Below, in pieces: positions 44,109 to 54,373 of a DNA stretch of 64,000 nucleotides; the stretch's first letter is position 1; each line of letters begins with the position of its first letter. The stretch is from Flavobacterium sp. (GTDB lineage Bacteria; Bacteroidota; Bacteroidia; Flavobacteriales; Flavobacteriaceae). Location: the NCBI GenBank assembly GCA_023251135.1, contig JAHEZJ010000030.1, positions 1 to 64,000 of the forward strand. Direction: 5' to 3'. Both the position numbers and the translations under genes were made by a program. Below the pieces are notes generated by a model that saw nothing but the letters and a program-made list of their open reading frames with translations, searched no databases and was not told the DNA's origin.

Positions 44109-44912
44109 ATGAGTAAAGTTGTTTTAATTACCGGAGGATCTTCAGGAATTGGGAAGTCAATTGGAGAGTTCTTGCATCAAAAAGGTTTCGTAGTATATGG
44201 AACGAGCCGAAATCCTGAAAAGGTACAGCATTCAGTTTTTCCATTAGTTGCTTTAGATGTTCGCAATGCCGATTCTATAAAATCGGCAGTAGCTGAGGTT
44301 ATTGCTACTTCAGGAAGACTCGACGTTGTTATTAATAATGCGGGTGTTGGAATTACCGGACCTTTGGAAGAAATTCCGACGGAGGAAATCAAAAACAATT
44401 TTGAAACTAATTTTTTCGGACCCATCGAAGTAATGAAAGCTGTTTTGCCTCAAATGAGGGAACAAAAATCGGGTTTGATTATTAATGTTACTTCAATCGC
44501 AGGTTATATGGGATTGCCTTATCGCAGCGTTTATTCGGCTTCAAAAGGGGCTTTGGAATTGATTACGGAGGCTTTGCGTATGGAGGTGAAGTTATTTGGA
44601 ATTGATATTACCAATGTGGCACCGGGAGATTTTGCGACCAATATTGCAGCAGGGCGTTACCACGCACCAGTTGTAAAAGGTTCGGCTTATGAAAAAGTGT
44701 ACGGTGATATTCTTTCTACGATGAACGAGCATGTTGATGCAGGAGGGAATCCAAATGAAATGGCGGAAGCAGTTTATAAAATCATCCAACAGGAAAAACC
44801 AAAAGTGCATTACAAAGTAGGTGCTTTTATGCAGAAGTTTTCGATTGTTTTAAAGCGTGCACTTCCGGATAAAGTTTACGAAAAAATGCTGATGAATCAT
44901 TATAAGTTGTAA
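44109..44912 (+). CDS. Short-chain dehydrogenase/reductase (SDR)
   Basis: 267 residues, classical SDR. Visible: cofactor loop TGGSSGIGKSIG (about 7-18), GTSRNPEKV (Arg suggesting NADP preference), NNAGVG, the catalytic Ser in INVTSIAG and the YSASKGA motif with catalytic Tyr and Lys. C-terminal part unassigned. Substrate unknown. Same strand as the transaldolase-like gene 44 bases on. Confidence 0.9.
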   Translation: MSKVVLITGGSSGIGKSIGEFLHQKGFVVYGTSRNPEKVQHSVFPLVALDVRNADSIKSAVAEVIATSGRLDVVINNAGVGITGPLEEIPTEEIKNNFETNFFGPIEVMKAVLPQMREQKSGLIINVTSIAGYMGLPYRSVYSASKGALELITEALRMEVKLFGIDITNVAPGDFATNIAAGRYHAPVVKGSAYEKVYGDILSTMNEHVDAGGNPNEMAEAVYKIIQQEKPKVHYKVGAFMQKFSIVLKRALPDKVYEKMLMNHYKL

Positions 44913-44956
44913 TTTTGCACGAAATTTTTAAACACACAATTAAATATAAATAGATT

Positions 44957-45613
44957 ATGAAATTTTTTATTGACACGGCTAACTTAGCTCAGATTAAAGA
45001 AGCACAGGCTTTAGGCGTTTTGGATGGTGTAACGACTAACCCATCATTGATGGCTAAAGAAGGAATTACTGGAAAAGACAACATTTTAAAGCATTATGTT
45101 GACATCTGTAATTTGGTTGAAGGAGATGTAAGTGCTGAAGTAAATGCGCTTGATTTTGACGGAATGATTAAAGAAGGTGAGGAGCTGGCTGAATTGCATG
45201 ATCAAATCGTGGTGAAATTGCCTATGACAAAAGAAGGTGTTATGGCTGCAAAATATTTCTCTGATAAAGGAATTAAAACAAATGTAACGCTTGTATTTTC
45301 AGTAGGACAGGCTATTTTGGCTGCAAAAGCAGGAGCAACTTATGTGTCTCCGTTTGTAGGTCGTTTAGATGACGTTTCGACTGACGGATTGAATTTGATC
45401 GAAGAAATTAGATTGGTATATGATAACTACGGTTACGAAACTCAAATTTTAGCAGCTTCTGTACGTCACACGATGCACATTGTAAATTGTGCTAAAATTG
45501 GTGCTGATGTAATGACAGGACCTCTTTCTGCAATTTACGGATTGTTGAAACACCCATTAACAGATATCGGATTGGCTCAGTTTGTAGCTGATTTTGAAAA
45601 AGGAAACAAGTAG
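44957..45613 (+). CDS. fsa: Fructose-6-phosphate aldolase / transaldolase (TalC type)
   Basis: 218 residues, the short TalC/FSA form. Visible: [27 protein letters not shown], the Schiff-base Lys in [33 protein letters not shown] and [10 protein letters not shown]. It either cleaves fructose-6-phosphate or acts as a transaldolase; sequence alone does not decide. Followed by a strong terminator. Confidence 0.92.
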   Translation: MKFFIDTANLAQIKEAQALGVLDGVTTNPSLMAKEGITGKDNILKHYVDICNLVEGDVSAEVNALDFDGMIKEGEELAELHDQIVVKLPMTKEGVMAAKYFSDKGIKTNVTLVFSVGQAILAAKAGATYVSPFVGRLDDVSTDGLNLIEEIRLVYDNYGYETQILAASVRHTMHIVNCAKIGADVMTGPLSAIYGLLKHPLTDIGLAQFVADFEKGNK

Positions 45614-45627
45614 TCCTTTAGTTATAA

Positions 45628-45670
45628 ATTAAAAACGCCATTTTTCAATAGAAAGATGGCGTTTTTTTTA
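45628..45670 (+). terminator. Terminator after the transaldolase-like gene
   Basis: AAAAACGCCAT / ATGGCGTTTTT hairpin with a T run. Confidence 0.88.
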
Positions 45671-45679
45671 TTTTGATAT

Positions 45680-45712
45680 AAACCCGACAGGTTTCAAAAA
45701 CCTGTCGGGTTT
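45680..45712. repeat. Dispersed palindromic repeat, copy 3
   Basis: AAACCCGACAGGTTT and its inverted partner around a short loop (CAA), near-identical to 29277-29309. Confidence 0.75.
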
Positions 45713-45735
45713 GTTGTAATTAGGATAGAAAAAAC

Positions 45736-45793
45736 AAATCTCAAATTCCAAATTCCAAAGCTTTGAACGTTTGGAATTTGGAATTTGAGATTT
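45736..45793. repeat. Perfect 24-bp inverted repeat with period-7 arms
   Basis: Arms at 45736-45759 and 45770-45793 are exact reverse complements with a 10-base loop. Each arm contains two or more TTTGGAA/TTCCAAA heptamers. Lies between the convergent transaldolase-like and MFS genes. Confidence 0.8.
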
Positions 45794-45815
45794 AGAATTT
45801 AAATTTTATTCGGTT

Positions 45816-47285
45816 TTAGTGCCCTCCGCCACCGCCTTCAACATGGTTGATTCCTTGTCTTTTTAAAATCTTAGGGCAATAGAAACCATAAAATCCTAAA
45901 TAAGCAAAACCAATAAGAGGTACGATATAAGAGAAATGGGTCCATGTAATTCCGAAAATTCCGTTTGGACTTGTAAGGTCGATATCACAGATGCTACCTT
46001 GAATTAAAGGGATAATTCCTCCTCCAAGAATCATCATGATTAAGAATGAAGACGCTTTTCCAGTGTTTTTTCCTAAACCTGCAATGGCTAAGTCGAAGAT
46101 AGACGGCCACATGATAGACAAGAATAAACCTCCGGAGATGAAGAAGAATTTAGCAATTTGCGGATCTGGGCAAACCAATCCGGCAAACATCATTAATACA
46201 CCTGATATTCCAAAAAGCATTAATGTTTTTCCGGCATTTTTACCTCCAACAAAACTCACTGCGATAAACAATAAGATCCAGATTGGATAGATGTAAAACG
46301 AAGAAACATCGTGTGCAGCAAAAAGGTTAGCGCCAATAATTACTCCAAATGCTATAGCCGGTACGATGAATTTAAGTGCTGTGTTTACTAAGTTAGAAGT
46401 GTTGAAAACGTTAACTCCACCATTCCAACGGCCAATCATTAAACTTCCCCAGTAAAGGGCAATAAACGGAGCGATAGCATCCTCTAGGATGTTGCCAAAT
46501 TCGGCTGTGTGTAATAAAGCGGGAAGGTTACTGATAATGGTAACTTCTGTACCTACGTAGATGAAGATCCCTAACATTCCAAGATAGAGTTGTGGATAAT
46601 CTAAGATATTGAATTTTTCGTGTGCTACTTTAATTTCTTCTTCGTCTTCTTTTGCAGGATCTTCAATTTTAGAGAAGTTCATGAAAACGGCTACGACAAT
46701 AAAAGCAAGTCCAAGGATAATAAAAGGCAGTTTGATATCTTCTAATGATAAGGCTGTTTTTTTGTTGTCTCCCATTCCGAACAAAGCGATTCCAAGTAAG
46801 ATAGCCCCAATAGTAGTTCCGAAAGAGTTGATTCCACCTGCTAAGGTCAAACGGTGTGCACCTGTTGCAGGGCTTCCCATTTTAATTGCAAGAGGGTTTG
46901 CTACGATTTGTTGGATTGAAAATCCTAAACCTACTGTAAATAAAGCTGTTAAAAAGAAAGGGAAGCTTTCCATTGTTGCAGCCGGAATGAATAAAAATGA
47001 ACCACAAGCAGATAATAGTAAACCGGCAGAAAGTGTTTTTTTGTATCCGAATTTTTGTAAAACATCTAATTTTAAAGATACCAGGAAGAAAATCAATGAT
47101 CCTACGAAGTAAGCTGCATAAAAGGCCCAGGCTACTAACTGCGATTGCACTTGCGATAAGGTAAATACTTTCTTGAAAACTGGAATCAGGATATCATTGG
47201 CCGAACCAACAAAACCCCAAAAGAAGAAAACAATTATCAACGAGATAAACTGTCCCCATTTGGTTTGAACATTTTCTGAACTCAT
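45816..47285 (-). CDS. Sugar MFS permease, FucP/NagP-like
   Basis: 489 residues, 12 to 14 membrane helices. Starts with the typical FFFWGFVGSANDILIPVFKK-type helix 1 region and has the conserved LTLAGGINSFGTTIGAILLG and FFISGGLFLSIMWPSIFDLAI stretches of the FHS (fucose:H+) family. Ends in a glycine/histidine tail (VEGGGGGH). Beside a chitin locus the best guess is N-acetylglucosamine uptake across the inner membrane, as for NagP; not proven by sequence. An acidic insertion (DPAKEDEEEIK) lies in the central loop. Confidence 0.85.
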   Translation of the reverse strand: MSSENVQTKWGQFISLIIVFFFWGFVGSANDILIPVFKKVFTLSQVQSQLVAWAFYAAYFVGSLIFFLVSLKLDVLQKFGYKKTLSAGLLLSACGSFLFIPAATMESFPFFLTALFTVGLGFSIQQIVANPLAIKMGSPATGAHRLTLAGGINSFGTTIGAILLGIALFGMGDNKKTALSLEDIKLPFIILGLAFIVVAVFMNFSKIEDPAKEDEEEIKVAHEKFNILDYPQLYLGMLGIFIYVGTEVTIISNLPALLHTAEFGNILEDAIAPFIALYWGSLMIGRWNGGVNVFNTSNLVNTALKFIVPAIAFGVIIGANLFAAHDVSSFYIYPIWILLFIAVSFVGGKNAGKTLMLFGISGVLMMFAGLVCPDPQIAKFFFISGGLFLSIMWPSIFDLAIAGLGKNTGKASSFLIMMILGGGIIPLIQGSICDIDLTSPNGIFGITWTHFSYIVPLIGFAYLGFYGFYCPKILKRQGINHVEGGGGGH

Positions 47286-47461
47286 AATTTAAGAGGTTAA
47301 TTTTTTATTTTATTGTTTTTTGAAGACCGTAAATATATTTGTTAAGTGTATCAAAAAAAAATAAAAAGCCACAAATAATGTTAAATTTAAACCAACGACG
47401 TGATTTTTTCAACAATGTGTTAATTTTTACCGAGTTAGAAAATCGATTTAGTAAGCTGAAT

Positions 47462-48163
47462 TTATTCCAGAATTTTGTTTTTTACTTCTTTGCTGTAATT
47501 TCTTCCAATTGGAATGGTATAAGATTGTATCTGAATGCGGTTACCCTCAATTGATTTTACTTTGTTGAGTGCGATTACATAGGATTTGTGGATGCGGAGG
47601 AACCGGTCGGCCGGTAATTCTTCAGACAATGAGGTTAAAGATTTATGAGTGATATAGGTTTTGTCTGAAGTCACCACTTTTATATATTCTTTCATTCCTT
47701 CTACAAACAAAATTTCTTCAATATTAATTTTCATCATTTTTTTATCGACTTTGATAAAAATATGAGAGTCTCCTTTGGCGGCTTCGACTTTGATATTGTT
47801 TTTTAAATTGTATTCGGTGGTGATTTTATTGATGCACTTTATAAATCTAGGAAGGGGAATAGGTTTTACTAAGTAATCGAGTACATCAAGATCGTAGCTT
47901 TCTGCGGCAAATTCTCTAAAGGCAGTTGTAATGATAACTTTGGTTTTGTTTTCGATTAAGCTAATAAGTTCAAAACCTGTCATCATAGGCATGTTAATGT
48001 CTAAGAATACGGCATCGACAGTAGTACTGTTTATAAAATCAAGCGCTTCCAGAGAATTATTAAATGTGCCAATTACCTCAAAATCTGTAAAATTGGTAAA
48101 ATAATTTTGCAGGACTTTGATTGCTAAAGGCTCATCGTCAATCAACACGCATTTAATTTTCAT
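47462..48163 (-). CDS. LytTR-type response regulator of the chitin locus
   Basis: 233 residues from ATG 48163; a TTG two codons earlier is less likely. N-terminal receiver domain (CVLIDDEPLAIKVLQ, phosphoacceptor Asp in VDAVFLDINMPMMTGFE, switch Lys in YLVKPIPLPRF) and C-terminal LytTR DNA-binding domain (ILFVEGMKEYIKV, FLRIHKSYVIALNKV). Overlaps the end of its kinase gene by 11 bases, indicating translational coupling. It lies opposite susC and probably controls it. Confidence 0.93.
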   Translation of the reverse strand: MKIKCVLIDDEPLAIKVLQNYFTNFTDFEVIGTFNNSLEALDFINSTTVDAVFLDINMPMMTGFELISLIENKTKVIITTAFREFAAESYDLDVLDYLVKPIPLPRFIKCINKITTEYNLKNNIKVEAAKGDSHIFIKVDKKMMKINIEEILFVEGMKEYIKVVTSDKTYITHKSLTSLSEELPADRFLRIHKSYVIALNKVKSIEGNRIQIQSYTIPIGRNYSKEVKNKILE

Positions 48164-49205
48164 TATCAAGTGGTATTTGCAAACGGATTATATAGTAATT
48201 TAATTTGGTTGTGCTTTTTAGACTGAAGTCATTTTTGTAAATCAACTTTAATCTCTTTTTGGTATTCGCGAGACCAATTCCGCCTTTCGCATTAATATTT
48301 TGTGAAATTACAAAATTATTTAAGATTTCAAAGTCTAACATTTTATTGTCAATAACTTTACAATTGATTTTAATTTTTAGGTTATTATTGTTGACCCCGC
48401 CGTGTTTAAAGGCATTTTCGACTAATGAAATAAAGAGTAACGGAGGGACTACAATATCCTCGATATTCGATTCTAAGTTGATGGTAACTTCAACATTCTC
48501 AAAGCGTAACTTCTCAATTTCGATATAATTTTGGATGTAATCAATCTCTTTAATTAAAGGAACAGATTTGGTTCCTTTTACATCATATAAAACATATTCC
48601 ATCAAATTGGACAGTTTTATAATGACATCCGGAACTTTATCCGAAGATTCAAGTGATAAAGCATACAGATTATTCAGGGTGTTGAAAAAGAAATGAGGCT
48701 GAATCTGGTTTTCAAGATATTTTAACTTTATCCTAAACTGATTTTCTCGTAAAGATCTGTTTCTTTCCCTTTCTCTCAACCAGGTTAAAGTAAGGTAGAC
48801 AGAAGAGGCCATGGCAACCACATACAATTCACCAATACATACCGCTAGTACGTGGTTGATGTCGAAAGTATGATATTCACGGTTGGCTTCGGGCCATATA
48901 TTTTCAGATATAATATAATAGGTAAGACCGGTTTTTATTAAATAGACTCCCAACAAGCTCAGGACCATCAAAAAAGTGTACTGAATGTATTTTTGTTTTA
49001 GTACGTAACGGGGTACCAGTACAAATAAATTGAAATAGACTAATGGAATGTGTAACGAGAATTCGATCAGGTTTGATTTAAACGAATAAGGGTAATCATT
49101 AAAGTAAGCTCCCCATCTTAAAAAGTTAAGAGTAAAATAGCTGCCCCAAAACCAAACGTGGTTTTTAAGTTTGATGTCAAATTTTAATTTTCGTATCTCG
49201 TTCAA
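48153..49205 (-). CDS. LytS/YehU-type sensor histidine kinase
   Basis: 350 residues from TTG 49205; no ATG is near and the protein runs straight into the first membrane helix. Four membrane helices at about 15-150 and a His_kinase domain with the phosphorylated His in QIQPHFFFNTLNNLYALS, followed by an ATPase domain (PPLLFISLVENAFKHGG, GGIGLANTKKRLKLIY). No separate sensor domain, so it may sense through the membrane helices. Partner of the overlapping LytTR regulator. Confidence 0.92.
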   Translation of the reverse strand: MNEIRKLKFDIKLKNHVWFWGSYFTLNFLRWGAYFNDYPYSFKSNLIEFSLHIPLVYFNLFVLVPRYVLKQKYIQYTFLMVLSLLGVYLIKTGLTYYIISENIWPEANREYHTFDINHVLAVCIGELYVVAMASSVYLTLTWLRERERNRSLRENQFRIKLKYLENQIQPHFFFNTLNNLYALSLESSDKVPDVIIKLSNLMEYVLYDVKGTKSVPLIKEIDYIQNYIEIEKLRFENVEVTINLESNIEDIVVPPLLFISLVENAFKHGGVNNNNLKIKINCKVIDNKMLDFEILNNFVISQNINAKGGIGLANTKKRLKLIYKNDFSLKSTTKLNYYIIRLQIPLDNEN

Positions 49206-49342
49206 TTTCTTTTTAACAATTTATTAAGATTTAATTCTCTGGTTAATAATCTTGTGCAACTTTAAACAATTACTTGCTAAAACGCAATTCTTTTAAAGAA
49301 AATTTTGAAAGAGAGAAATGTGTTGCTTTGTTTTGAACGGAT

Positions 49343-49352
49343 AACGTTTTCG
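49343..49352 (+). promoter_or_regulatory. Candidate operator 1, AACGTTTTCG
   Basis: In context ATAACGTTTTCGTAA. Identical decamer to site 2 at 49499 and to the inverted site upstream of pfkA. Confidence 0.4.
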
Positions 49353-49495
49353 TAAAGCATATTGTGAAATATTGGGCGTCGTTCCTTTGTAATTGTGATT
49401 AAAATGTTAATGATTGTTAAACGATTGTACCTAAAAAGCTCTTTTTTTTGTAGTAAATATTTATTTTGTTATAAAATTTTATAGGATATTGCCTA

Positions 49496-49508
49496 GAAAA
49501 CGTTTTCG
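49496..49508 (+). promoter_or_regulatory. Candidate operator 2, palindrome GAAAACGTTTTC
   Basis: A 12-base perfect palindrome (49496-49507) that includes the AACGTTTTCG decamer, 121 bases before the susC start. Confidence 0.45.
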
Positions 49509-49629
49509 AATCGCATATTATTGATTGTTTTATGTCGTTTGTTTAAAATTTTGTGCTGTTTGTATAAATTATTTTTTTTAATAATCCCTTAAGAATAATT
49601 TTACCCTATAACTAACAAAATAAATAAAC

Positions 49630-52600
49630 ATGAAAAAAATTTTCTTAATCTTTATGATTGCTTTTACGGCGCAGGTTTCGCTTGCTCAGGTAAAAAATGT
49701 CAAAGGTGTGATTACAGATTCTGATGGATTGCCATTGCCAGGAGCATCAGTTGCAGTAGAAGGAGGTCAAAAGGGGGCTACTACCGATTTTGACGGACTA
49801 TACGCAATCGAGGTGCAAAAAGGACAGACTTTAGTTTTTACTTATGTAGGTCTTGAAACACAAAAAATAGTTGTAGGTGATGCTGCTACAATTAATGTAA
49901 AAATGCTACAAGCGGCTTCTAATGCTTTAAATGAAGTAGTGGTTACTTCATTAGGTATTAAGAAAACAAGAAAATCTTTGACTTACGCCGCTCAGGAACT
50001 TAAAGGAGAAGAATTAACACGTGTAAGAGATGCCAACGTTATCAATACAATTGCAGGTAAAATTGCCGGTGTTGCAGTAACAAAAAGTTCTGCTGGTACT
50101 GGTGGATCTACAAAAGTGGATATTCGTGGAAGCTCTTCAGCGACAAACAATCAGCCTTTATACGTTATTGATGGTATCCCGATGTTAAACTCTGGATCAG
50201 GTCAGCCTAACGATACATTTGGTAGTTTAAATGGTGGTAACCGTGATGGTGGAGATGTTGTGTCTTTAATTAATCCTGATGATTACGAAGGAATGACTGT
50301 TCTTAAAGGTGCAGCTGCTTCTGTATTGTATGGATCTCAGGGAGCAAATGGAGTAATTTTACTTTCTTCTAAAAAAGGAAAAGTGGGTCAGTCAAGTTTT
50401 TCAGGTTCGTCTGTAACTACTTTTGAATCGGCTGCTTATTTGCCAAAGTTTCAAAAAGATTATGCTGCAAGAGCAGGAGAAGATGAATCTTGGGGAGCAA
50501 AACAAAGTATAAAAGATCACGTAAAAGACTTTTTTCAAACTGGAGTTACTCAAATTACATCTGTAGGGTATTCTGCAGCTACAGAAAATTCTTCTACAGC
50601 ATTGACATATGCTAATACTTCAGGATCAGGGATTATCCCAGGAAACGGAATTAAAAGAAATAACTTTGGAATTCGTCAAACTGCTAAGTTTTTTGATAAT
50701 AAACTTACAGTGGGTGTAAACGGAAATTATACAACTCAATCAATTGCAAATAAACCGGTAAATGGTCTTTACTTTAACCCGCTTACAGGTGTTTATTTAA
50801 TGCCAAGAGGAAATGATTTCGATTTTTATAAAAATAATTACGAAGTTTTTAATCCGACAAGAAATTTAATGGCTCAAAATTGGATGACGAACAGAGATAT
50901 TATGCAAAACCCATATTGGGCTATTAACAAAAATAAATCTGAAGACACAAACACTTTCTTCAACGGAGCAATATCGGCTTCATACAAAGCGAATGACTGG
51001 TTAACAATTGCTTCAAGATATAGTTATAACAGAGTGGACAGCGGATTTGAAAAGAAAATTTTTGCTACTACTCAAGGAACACTTTCTCATGTTAACGGTA
51101 GATACATTAGTAATGATGCTGTAAGTACGCAACGTTATGGAGATTTAATTGCTACCATCAATACAAAATTCAGTGATGATTTTTCATTCAATGCTAATAT
51201 TGGTACAAGTATCACCAATACAGTAACAAACGACAGAACAATTTTAGATTCTGGAATTGGTGCAGGATTAAAAATTACGAACTGGTTTACACTTAACAAC
51301 TTTGTAAACAATACAGGAAATTACCAAACAATTGACTCAAAAAGAGAAGTACAATCTGTATTTGCAGCGACTACTTTAGGGTATAAAGAAAAACTGTTTT
51401 TAGACCTTGCAGCCAGAAATGACTGGTCTTCTACCTTAGTAAATACTAATAAAGGATCTTATTTTTATCCATCTGTAGGGGTAACAGGTATACTTAGTGA
51501 GATCTTTACAATGCCGGAGTCTATTAGTTTTGCAAAAGTTCGTGCAACTTATGCTCAGGTTGGTAATGACGTTGCTGCTTTTGTTACTACACCAGTAGAT
51601 ACCTATTTGCCAGGTAACAATAGTACTCAGCCTCAGGTTGGATTACAAAGAGGAACTACTTTAAAACCAGAATTGAAATCAGAATATGAATTTGGTACAG
51701 AGTGGAGATTTCTTAACAACAGATTTGGTATTGAACTTTCATACTACAATTCAACAACAAAAAATCAGTATTTCCAATCTGCTGCTCCAGACGGAAGCCC
51801 AGAGGGAGTTAGATTCTATGGTTTCAATGCCGGAAGTATCGAAAATAAAGGTTTTGAAGTTGTATTCAATGCAGGTGTAGTTAAAGGAGAAAAATTCTCT
51901 TGGGATTCATCTATAAACTTTTCTCAAAACAAAAATACAGTAAAAGAACTTCCTGCTTCATCTAAAGGAATTGTGAATTTGACTGTTCCTGGAGTTAATA
52001 ACTACCAATACTCTTTAATTGAAGGAAGACCGTTTGGAGTTATTATGGGGAAAAATATCCTAAAAGACGATCAGGGTAGAATTTTATTAGATAAAGATGG
52101 TAAAATTCAGGGTACTGAAGGTTTTACTGAAGTTGGAAATTCAAATCCTGATTTTATGTTAGGTTTCTCTAACACTTTCAAAGTAGGTTCTTTCTTTGCA
52201 AATGTTTTAATTGATGGACGTTTTGGTGGTAATGTAATGAGTATGACTGAAGCACAAAATGATTTCTTTGGAGTTTCTAAAGCGACAGGTGATGCCAGAA
52301 ATGCCGGAGGTGTTGCAGTAAATGCGGTTAAACCTGATGGTACTGTGGTAACTAGTATACCAGCTGAAGATTATTATAAAAAAGTGGGAGGTAGAGATGG
52401 AATTACAGGTGAGTATGTTTACAAAGCAACAAACGTAAGCGTAAGAGAGATTTCTGTAGGATATACTTTCAACCCTAAAAAACTTCCTGTTTTTCAAACA
52501 GCTTCTATTTCATTAATTGCAAGAAACTTATTCTTTATATACAAAGACGCTCCTTTTGATCCAAACATTGCATTAAGTACAGGAGAAGGACTGCAAGGTA

Positions 52601-52662
52601 TTGATATCTATGGTTTACCTTCTACCAGAAGTATTGGTCTTAATTTAAATGTAACTTTCTAA
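49630..52662 (+). CDS. SusC/RagA TonB-linked outer-membrane transporter (chitin oligomers)
   Basis: 1,010 residues. Signal peptide ([20 protein letters not shown]), a carboxypeptidase-D-like regulatory domain (about 22-100, [20 protein letters not shown]), the plug ([25 protein letters not shown] region, YVIDGIPM) and a 22-strand barrel with C-terminal NLNVTF. Imports oligosaccharides as a complex with the SusD protein encoded 11 bases downstream. A chitin-derived substrate is inferred from the GH18, GH20 and NagB genes in the same run. Confidence 0.94.
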   Translation: MKKIFLIFMIAFTAQVSLAQVKNVKGVITDSDGLPLPGASVAVEGGQKGATTDFDGLYAIEVQKGQTLVFTYVGLETQKIVVGDAATINVKMLQAASNALNEVVVTSLGIKKTRKSLTYAAQELKGEELTRVRDANVINTIAGKIAGVAVTKSSAGTGGSTKVDIRGSSSATNNQPLYVIDGIPMLNSGSGQPNDTFGSLNGGNRDGGDVVSLINPDDYEGMTVLKGAAASVLYGSQGANGVILLSSKKGKVGQSSFSGSSVTTFESAAYLPKFQKDYAARAGEDESWGAKQSIKDHVKDFFQTGVTQITSVGYSAATENSSTALTYANTSGSGIIPGNGIKRNNFGIRQTAKFFDNKLTVGVNGNYTTQSIANKPVNGLYFNPLTGVYLMPRGNDFDFYKNNYEVFNPTRNLMAQNWMTNRDIMQNPYWAINKNKSEDTNTFFNGAISASYKANDWLTIASRYSYNRVDSGFEKKIFATTQGTLSHVNGRYISNDAVSTQRYGDLIATINTKFSDDFSFNANIGTSITNTVTNDRTILDSGIGAGLKITNWFTLNNFVNNTGNYQTIDSKREVQSVFAATTLGYKEKLFLDLAARNDWSSTLVNTNKGSYFYPSVGVTGILSEIFTMPESISFAKVRATYAQVGNDVAAFVTTPVDTYLPGNNSTQPQVGLQRGTTLKPELKSEYEFGTEWRFLNNRFGIELSYYNSTTKNQYFQSAAPDGSPEGVRFYGFNAGSIENKGFEVVFNAGVVKGEKFSWDSSINFSQNKNTVKELPASSKGIVNLTVPGVNNYQYSLIEGRPFGVIMGKNILKDDQGRILLDKDGKIQGTEGFTEVGNSNPDFMLGFSNTFKVGSFFANVLIDGRFGGNVMSMTEAQNDFFGVSKATGDARNAGGVAVNAVKPDGTVVTSIPAEDYYKKVGGRDGITGEYVYKATNVSVREISVGYTFNPKKLPVFQTASISLIARNLFFIYKDAPFDPNIALSTGEGLQGIDIYGLPSTRSIGLNLNVTF

Positions 52663-52673
52663 ATCAAAAAAAA

Positions 52674-54257
52674 ATGAAATTCAATAACATAAAAAAAACA
52701 GCTATCTGTATGTCATTTCTTGCTGCGGTAGGTTGTACAGGTAATTTTGATGAGATTAACACCAATCCAAATGGTTTCAGTAATGATCAACTAAAGGATG
52801 ACTTTAATGACATCAAAAAAGGATTTGCTCCGATGTTTAACAACATTCAGGTTTTAGGGGATCAGCTGGAATCTCAGTATCAATTACAACAGAATTTAAA
52901 TGCAGATATTTGGTCAGGTTATATGGCTACTCCGACTCCTTTTAGAGGAGGAAGTAACAATACAACTTATGACTTAATCGACGGATGGAACAATGCTATT
53001 TGGACAAATGCTTATCCAACAGTTATGTTCAACGCCTACGATATTGCAAACAAAACAAAGGGGAAATTTGACCATTTTTATGCATTTTCTCTTATCTTGA
53101 AAGTAGAAGGAATGCACCGTGTTACGGACATTTTTGGACCTATCATTTATTCTCAATACGGTAAAAATGCACCTATTGCGTATGATTCTCAGGAAGAAGT
53201 ATACAACCAAATGTTTAGCGAGTTGGACTTTGCTGTAGATGAATTGACAAAAAGAGCAGATGCCGGAGAACCTTTTGTATTTAAAGATGCCGATTTATCT
53301 GGTTATGAAGGTAATTATGCTTCTTGGGTAAAATTTGCCAATACATTACGTTTGAGATTAGCAATGCGTATCGTAAAAGTAAAACCTGCTTTGGCAAAAG
53401 CTCAGGCAGAAAAAGCGGTAGCACAAAAATTCGGAGTATTTACAGCTAAGAAAGATGCGTTTAGAATTGTATCTCCAACTTTTACAAATCCTATCGCAAC
53501 CATTAGTGGTTCATGGTTAGACATTAGAATGTCTGCTGATATGGAATCTATTTTAAAAGGATACAACGATCCTAGAATGCCAATTTATTTTGACAAATCA
53601 GCTCAATTTTCGGGTCAGTTTAAAGGAATCCGTACTGGTATCAACATTGGAGGAAAAGGAGATCGTGAGCGTTTTTCAGGTATCGGAGAAGTGGTTAGAT
53701 CAAAAACAATTTACTTAGTAACAACTGCTGAAGCTTATTTCTTAAGAGCAGAAGGAGCTTTAAGAGGTTGGAACATGGGAGGTGATGCTAAATCATTATA
53801 CGAGGCAGGTATTGGGGCGTCATTTGACCAAAGAGAAGCTTCAGGTATTGCTAAATACTTAATTGATAATACTAGTCTACCTGTAGCATATGTTGATCCT
53901 GTTGCTGCTGTAAACAATTCAGCTCCGGTAAATAACATCACTATTGCATGGGATGATGCTGCTACAAATGAGGTGAAATTACAAAGAATTATTACTCAAA
54001 AATGGATCGCAGGTTTCCCGGAAGGACAAGAAGCTTGGTCTGATTACAGAAGAACAGGATATCCAAAATTATTCCCTGTAGTAGTAAACAACAGTGGAGG
54101 AAAAATTACCACACAATTTGGCCCAAGAAGAATCAACTTTACATCAAATGAATTGTTGAACAATAAAGAAGGTGTTGCTACTGGTGTTGCCAAATTAGGC
54201 GGACCGGATAATGGTGGAACCAGACTTTGGTGGGATGTTATAGCTCCAAATTTCTAA
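52674..54257 (+). CDS. SusD/RagB-like substrate-binding lipoprotein (SusD_2 type)
   Basis: 527 residues. Lipobox at LAAVGC (Cys21), so it sits on the outer membrane as the lid of the SusC transporter. The N-terminal FDEINTNPNGF and the inner TPR-like helices (LRLRLAMRIVKVKPALAKAQAEKA in outline) fit the SusD-like family, and YFLRAEGALRGWN with GFPEGQEAWSDYRRTGYP are conserved. Presumed to bind chitooligosaccharides. Confidence 0.93.
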   Translation: MKFNNIKKTAICMSFLAAVGCTGNFDEINTNPNGFSNDQLKDDFNDIKKGFAPMFNNIQVLGDQLESQYQLQQNLNADIWSGYMATPTPFRGGSNNTTYDLIDGWNNAIWTNAYPTVMFNAYDIANKTKGKFDHFYAFSLILKVEGMHRVTDIFGPIIYSQYGKNAPIAYDSQEEVYNQMFSELDFAVDELTKRADAGEPFVFKDADLSGYEGNYASWVKFANTLRLRLAMRIVKVKPALAKAQAEKAVAQKFGVFTAKKDAFRIVSPTFTNPIATISGSWLDIRMSADMESILKGYNDPRMPIYFDKSAQFSGQFKGIRTGINIGGKGDRERFSGIGEVVRSKTIYLVTTAEAYFLRAEGALRGWNMGGDAKSLYEAGIGASFDQREASGIAKYLIDNTSLPVAYVDPVAAVNNSAPVNNITIAWDDAATNEVKLQRIITQKWIAGFPEGQEAWSDYRRTGYPKLFPVVVNNSGGKITTQFGPRRINFTSNELLNNKEGVATGVAKLGGPDNGGTRLWWDVIAPNF

Positions 54258-54373
54258 AAAAATAAATCCAAGAAGTAAAAGAATTTAAGTTTGGTTAGTA
54301 AATGGTATAAGTGACGAAAGTTGCTTATACCATTTCAAAAACCAAAATTGTAATTATTATAAAAAGAAAAGAA

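Larger units (their letters stand above)
49206..49629. other. Divergent regulatory region between the kinase gene and susC
   Basis: 424 AT-rich bases, no reading frame. Holds two AACGTTTTCG sites (49343-49352 and 49499-49508). An exact TAnnTTTG was not found on the plus strand; TAATTTTA near 49600 is close. Confidence 0.5.

Noticed and set aside
47334..47341. TATATTTG on the plus strand between the MFS and regulator genes
   Set aside because: Both neighbouring genes are on the minus strand and no RNA-like structure follows, so probably chance in AT-rich DNA.
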